DNA from: Thunnus maccoyii
Lineage: Eukaryota; Chordata; Actinopteri; Scombriformes; Scombridae
NCBI RefSeq assembly: GCF_910596095.1
Contig: NC_056539.1
Span: 9,870,501-9,934,500, forward strand
Direction: 5' to 3'
Length of the DNA stretch: 64,000 bases
Within the stretch, counting starts at the first letter, position 1, and each line of letters starts with the position of its first letter. Shown piece after piece: positions 62,901-64,000 of the stretch. The notes under the pieces are model-generated. The model was given only the letters and a program-made list of their open reading frames with translations. It ran no database searches and was not told the origin of the DNA. The position numbers and the translations under genes are program-made.

Positions 62901-63479
62901 TATAGCCATATCACTGGTGCTGGGCGGAGACAATGAGGTATGAGGTATGAACACAGTGATTTCAACAGTACATTCAAACTGATTACGTTAGTTGTCTGAA
63001 GTTCTGGTTACAATTCAGTGGATACTTGTGTATAAGGCTTGTCCAAGCCCCTGCATCACAGTTGACATGGCTTTACTTTAAGCATTACAAGCACTGAACA
63101 GTAGCTATATTACAAATTCAGATTTTGTTGAATCCTAACTACAGATTCCTGTCTTATAACTTATTTTTATAGCATCAGTAAATTCATCAACCATTAATAA
63201 AACCACTACTAACAAGTTAAAACCTATGCTTTATCAGAAAGGCTTCATACGTCATCTGTGCCTGTTTTCAGTAAGTTGATATGCACAGTTCATTCAGAGT
63301 TCACTGAATGTGGCTTACCTGCCCACAAAACTTTCCAGCACGGAGCTCTTGCCTGCGCTCTGTCCGCCCACCACCGCAATCTGCGGCAGATGGAGGCTGC
63401 AGCTCTGTCCCACGCCGCTCAAGGCTTCTTGAAGGCGGTTGACGAGCGGGATCAGCTCCTCCATCCCACGGTTGCCCAT
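44313..63479 (-). CDS. dnm3: dnm3, dynamin-3 GTPase (complete, 20 coding exons)
   Basis: Coding exons in transcript order: 63319-63479, 61820-61893, 61193-61342, 60899-61102, 60426-60524, 59301-59461, 59075-59217, 58841-58976, 58661-58728, 58365-58503, 58183-58269, 58000-58070, 57835-57895, 55869-55982, 50892-51001, 47477-47588, 46657-46818, 46057-46280, 45783-45941, 44313-44346. They sum to 2469 nt, 822 residues plus stop. Dynamins are large GTPases that constrict and cut endocytic vesicle necks. All GTPase motifs fall at classical positions: GGQSAGKS 38-45 (K44), T65, DLPG 136-139, TKLD 205-208. The stalk follows, then a PH domain (about 519-626, with the SNIGIMKGG lipid loop), GED (about 643-735) and a short proline-rich tail. 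Synteny with pigc, suco and mir-199a/214 decides dnm3 over dnm1/dnm2. The stalk is unusually divergent. Confidence 0.94.
44347..45782 (-). other. dnm3 intron 19, purine-rich stretch
   Basis: The 1.4-kb intron contains a strongly purine-biased plus strand (about 45145-45480). Long open frames on the minus strand there are low-complexity artefacts. No extra proline-rich exon was recognised. Confidence 0.5.
45783..45941 (-). CDS. dnm3: dnm3 exon 19 (proline-rich domain)
   Basis: It encodes residues 759-812 with [15 protein letters not shown], a PxxP-type SH3-binding string, but much Thr, Ser and Gln. It is shorter and less proline-dense than the mammalian tail. The acceptor is CACACAG and the donor GTAGCT. 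Confidence 0.82.
46057..46280 (-). CDS. dnm3: dnm3 exon 18 (GED end, start of proline-rich domain)
   Basis: It encodes residues 685-759: [50 protein letters not shown]. The acceptor is CCATAG and the donor GTACAG. The last part opens the proline-rich domain. Confidence 0.95.
46657..46818 (-). CDS. dnm3: dnm3 exon 17 (GED)
   Basis: It has 54 codons (631-684): [40 protein letters not shown], then [12 protein letters not shown]. This is the core of the GTPase effector domain helix. The acceptor is CACCCAG and the donor GTAAGC. Confidence 0.96.
47477..47588 (-). CDS. dnm3: dnm3 exon 16 (end of PH domain)
   Basis: It encodes residues 593-630: [37 protein letters not shown]. The acceptor is TTGCAG and the donor GTTAGT. 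Confidence 0.95.
47589..50891 (-). other. dnm3 intron 15
   Basis: The 3.3-kb intron has a CA microsatellite at 50033-50069 and a G-rich run at 50114-50137. No exon or RNA gene was identified. Confidence 0.6.
50033..50069. repeat. (CA)n microsatellite
   Basis: An uninterrupted CA run lies in dnm3 intron 15; open frames through it are not genes. Confidence 0.9.
50892..51001 (-). CDS. dnm3: dnm3 exon 15 (PH domain)
   Basis: It encodes residues 557-593, [20 protein letters not shown] then [16 protein letters not shown]. The acceptor is TTCTAG and the donor GTTTGT. It is separated from exon 14 by the 4.9-kb intron carrying the microRNAs. Confidence 0.95.
52749..52845 (+). ncRNA. mir199: mir-199a precursor hairpin (antisense in dnm3 intron 14)
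   Basis: The mature miR-199a-5p sequence (starting CCCAGTGTTCAGACT) lies at 52767-52789 and the 3p sequence (starting ACAGTAGTCTGCACA) at 52806-52827, with a short loop between. The two arms pair into a standard hairpin, and the flanks (TCCTGCTCCGTC before, GACTG-GCAAGG after) also match mammalian mir-199a-2. It is transcribed opposite to dnm3, as in mammals, where it is cut from the DNM3OS transcript. The family acts in mesenchymal, skeletal and cardiac development. Confidence 0.97.
53753..54245. repeat. Polypurine tract with G-run cluster
   Basis: For about 490 bp the plus strand is strongly biased to G and A, with a G5-TA-G5-T-G6-T-G6 cluster at 53807-53832 and a GAGA-rich part at about 54026-54125. 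It lies between mir-199a and mir-214. Long frames on either strand are low-complexity artefacts. Confidence 0.8.
54864..54918. repeat. (TG)n microsatellite between the microRNAs
   Basis: A TG run, slightly interrupted by TATG near its right end, lies between mir-199a and mir-214. A shorter TG run occurs at about 54259-54280. Confidence 0.9.
55468..55556 (+). ncRNA. mir214: mir-214 precursor hairpin (antisense in dnm3 intron 14)
   Basis: The 3p mature sequence (starting ACAGCAGGCACAGACAG) lies at 55521-55541 and the 5p sequence (starting TGCCTGTCTACACTTG) at 55482-55503. A loop with CTTCTGCTCCTGT resembles the mammalian hairpin. It is about 2.7 kb downstream of mir-199a on the same strand, consistent with one primary transcript. 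In zebrafish miR-214 tunes hedgehog signalling in muscle precursors. Confidence 0.97.
55869..55982 (-). CDS. dnm3: dnm3 exon 14 (PH domain, first half)
   Basis: It encodes residues 519-556, [20 protein letters not shown] then [18 protein letters not shown]. The IGIM lipid-inserting loop is at 530-533. The acceptor is GTGCAG and the donor GTAAGG. Confidence 0.97.
55983..57834 (-). other. dnm3 intron 13, nothing further seen
   Basis: This 1.85-kb intron separates the linker exon from the PH exon. A small exon for the GTNLPPSRQ-type insert of mammalian DNM3 was looked for and not recognised. No transposon is evident. Confidence 0.5.
57835..57895 (-). CDS. dnm3: dnm3 exon 13 (linker to PH domain)
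   Basis: It encodes residues 498-518, [23 protein letters not shown] joins directly to VIRKGWL in exon 14. The acceptor is CTCTCAG and the donor GTGAGA. Confidence 0.92.
58000..58070 (-). CDS. dnm3: dnm3 exon 12 (stalk)
   Basis: It encodes residues 475-498, [20 protein letters not shown] then GFT, the conserved end of the stalk. The acceptor is ATCCAG and the donor GTGAGT. Confidence 0.95.
58183..58269 (-). CDS. dnm3: dnm3 exon 11 (stalk)
   Basis: It has 29 codons (446-474), [20 protein letters not shown] then EQESKCRDQ. It aligns with the ANFPRLCEETERIV block of DNM3 with many substitutions. The acceptor is CTATAG and the donor GTCATT. Confidence 0.92.
58365..58503 (-). CDS. dnm3: dnm3 exon 10 (stalk, divergent)
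   Basis: It encodes residues 399-445: [18 protein letters not shown], then the unusual [18 protein letters not shown]. Flanking introns are only 157 and 95 bp, so no alternative exon 10 fits beside it. Confidence 0.94.
58661..58728 (-). CDS. dnm3: dnm3 exon 9 (stalk)
   Basis: It encodes residues 377-399, [20 protein letters not shown] followed by GV and a split Arg codon. The acceptor is CTTCAG and the donor GTGTGG. Confidence 0.95.
58841..58976 (-). CDS. dnm3: dnm3 exon 8 (stalk)
   Basis: It encodes residues 331-376: [20 protein letters not shown], then [21 protein letters not shown]. The acceptor is CCTCAG and the donor GTGTGT. Confidence 0.95.
59075..59217 (-). CDS. dnm3: dnm3 exon 7 (stalk)
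   Basis: It encodes residues 284-331: [20 protein letters not shown], then [21 protein letters not shown]. The acceptor is TTTTCAG. The donor is GTCAGT after CTACA, placed so that exon 8 continues in frame. Confidence 0.92.
59301..59461 (-). CDS. dnm3: dnm3 exon 6
   Basis: It encodes residues 230-283: [20 protein letters not shown] through [10 protein letters not shown], completing the GTPase core. The acceptor is TCCCCAG and the donor GTTAAC. Confidence 0.95.
59462..60425 (-). other. dnm3 intron 5 with CT microsatellite
   Basis: A CT-rich run occupies 59890-59944, followed by a short CA run. No exon or RNA gene was found. Confidence 0.6.
60426..60524 (-). CDS. dnm3: dnm3 exon 5 (TKLD)
   Basis: It encodes residues 197-230, [20 protein letters not shown], with the guanine-specificity motif TKLD at 205-208. 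The acceptor is CTTTAG and the donor GTGTGC. Confidence 0.95.
60680..60830. repeat. Fragment of a common fish dispersed repeat (GTGCCTTGCTCAAAGGCACC)
   Basis: The phrases AGTGCCTTGCTCAAAGGCAC and TTTAACCACAAGGCC resemble a repeat widespread in teleosts. It lies in dnm3 intron 4 and has no clear ends. Confidence 0.4.
60899..61102 (-). CDS. dnm3: dnm3 exon 4 (DLPG, switch II)
   Basis: It encodes residues 129-197, including [20 protein letters not shown], with DLPG at 136-139, and [20 protein letters not shown]. The acceptor is TTTGCAG and the donor GTAAGC. Confidence 0.96.
61193..61342 (-). CDS. dnm3: dnm3 exon 3
   Basis: It encodes residues 79-129 of the GTPase domain: [20 protein letters not shown], then a conserved helix and [17 protein letters not shown]. 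Residue 106 is Cys where other dynamins have Asp (ETCRVTG). Confidence 0.95.
61740..61756. promoter_or_regulatory. Two-sided CTCF-like motif CTGCCACCTGGTGGCAG
   Basis: This near-palindrome in dnm3 intron 2 contains CCACCTGGTGGCAG on one strand and CCACCAGGTGGCAG on the other. Both fit the CTCF consensus CC-C-NGGNGGCAG. It is a sequence match only. Confidence 0.45.
61820..61893 (-). CDS. dnm3: dnm3 exon 2 (switch I)
   Basis: It encodes residues 54-79, [20 protein letters not shown], with the catalytic T65. The acceptor is CCAACAG and the donor GTAGGA. Confidence 0.94.
61894..63318 (-). other. dnm3 intron 1, nothing further seen
   Basis: The intron is 1.4 kb of AT-rich sequence without recognisable exons, RNA genes or repeats apart from a short CA run near 61931-61950. 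Confidence 0.55.
63319..63479 (-). CDS. dnm3: dnm3 exon 1 (start, P-loop)
   Basis: The ATG at 63479 opens [17 protein letters not shown]. The P-loop GGQSAGKSS is at residues 38-46. The donor is GTAAGC, phase 2. Confidence 0.96.
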
Positions 63480-64000
63480 CGCAACGGAGCGGCAGCCCGT
63501 CTACCTGCCCTGCTCCTTTAACTCCTGTTTAACGCAGGTTCTACGCTACACCAGTCAACAGAATAGCTACCATAGTTAATGGTTACTTACAATTATGCTG
63601 TTTTCATTGCTGAAATGTAGAAAAACCAAAAAATTGATACTCCTCTTGAGAGTCGGTTCTTGCCGATTTTAAAGCTCCGAGTCTTCAGCAGCCGTTGGTA
63701 CGTTAACTTAGTTACTGTTAGTGCGTCTGGTAACGTAAGTGTCCGACTTTGTGCTCACAGACAACGAGACCTCGAAAACAGCTTGCTATAGACATTTCTG
63801 TCTTTTAAAACTCCAAAAGCGCGCAGTGAGTTGTTTCCCTTGACCTCTGGATACATTTGGGAAGCTAACCGCTAGCTTATTAGCCGCTGCTGGATAGTTT
63901 AACAGCAAAACATTCTACTTTGACAGCTAACGGAATCAAGTTTTCAGCGCATGCGCGCTCATCGGAAAATTTAACTCGGCAACCCCCTTGGTGCTAGACA
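63480..64000 (-). promoter_or_regulatory. dnm3: dnm3 5' flank and probable promoter
   Basis: The sequence upstream of the dnm3 ATG becomes richer in CpG. An NRF1-type palindrome GCGCATGCGCGC lies at 63947-63958, about 470 bp upstream. No TATA box was assigned and the start site is unknown. Confidence 0.5.

Noticed and set aside
44313..63479. Identity as dnm1 or dnm2
   Set aside because: The protein alone is ambiguous in its divergent stalk, but pigc/suco neighbours and the antisense mir-199a plus mir-214 pair specify dnm3.
63258..63521. Plus-strand frame opposite dnm3 exon 1
   Set aside because: It is the reverse complement of the conserved P-loop exon; no independent evidence.
1..64000. 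CRISPR arrays, operons, prokaryotic signals, tRNA or rRNA genes
   Set aside because: None were found; simple tandem repeats are microsatellites and the genes have spliceosomal introns.

Overview
This is a eukaryotic nuclear window from a ray-finned fish, most likely a teleost and probably a percomorph. The evidence is four intron-containing vertebrate genes with GT-AG junctions, a vertebrate microRNA cluster, dense CA/GT and GA/CT microsatellites, and several miniature transposons of kinds common in fish genomes. The species cannot be named from the sequence.

Layout, left to right. (1) 98-31839, minus strand: the 5' two-thirds of suco (SUN domain-containing ossification factor). Twelve coding exons are resolved (501 codons) and the gene runs off the left edge inside its SUN domain. 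Its first intron is about 22.3 kb and holds a decayed L1/Tx1-type LINE split by a hAT-like DNA element, plus further miniature transposons. (2) 31840-33593: a head-to-head intergenic region with CCAAT boxes and a long AC microsatellite. (3) 33594-35704, plus strand: tmed5, a p24-family cargo receptor, complete in four exons (228 aa), with a 3' UTR of about 1.5 kb. (4) 37.2-39.6 kb: intergenic, with a fold-back element and a CTCF-like motif. (5) 39.6-41651, plus strand: pigc, GPI-GlcNAc transferase subunit C, complete (294 aa), with one non-coding and two coding exons. (6) 41.7-44.3 kb: intergenic, with a TTAA-flanked miniature element. (7) 44313-63479, minus strand: a full dynamin gene, dnm3 by synteny, with 20 coding exons (822 aa). 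Antisense to it, inside intron 14, lie the mir-199a and mir-214 hairpins, the signature of the DNM3OS non-coding transcript. The right end is the dnm3 5' flank.

The order dnm3-pigc-suco, with the antisense mir-199a/mir-214 pair, matches human 1q24 in order and relative orientation. The visible difference is tmed5 between pigc and suco; in human TMED5 lies elsewhere on chromosome 1. The genes do not form an operon. They share broad membrane themes: ER/nuclear-envelope glycoprotein biology (suco), ER-Golgi cargo transport including GPI-anchored proteins (tmed5), the first step of GPI synthesis (pigc) and membrane scission (dnm3). Exon joins were made by hand from splice consensus, reading frame and family similarity. 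All phases close and give uninterrupted proteins, but no transcript evidence was available.
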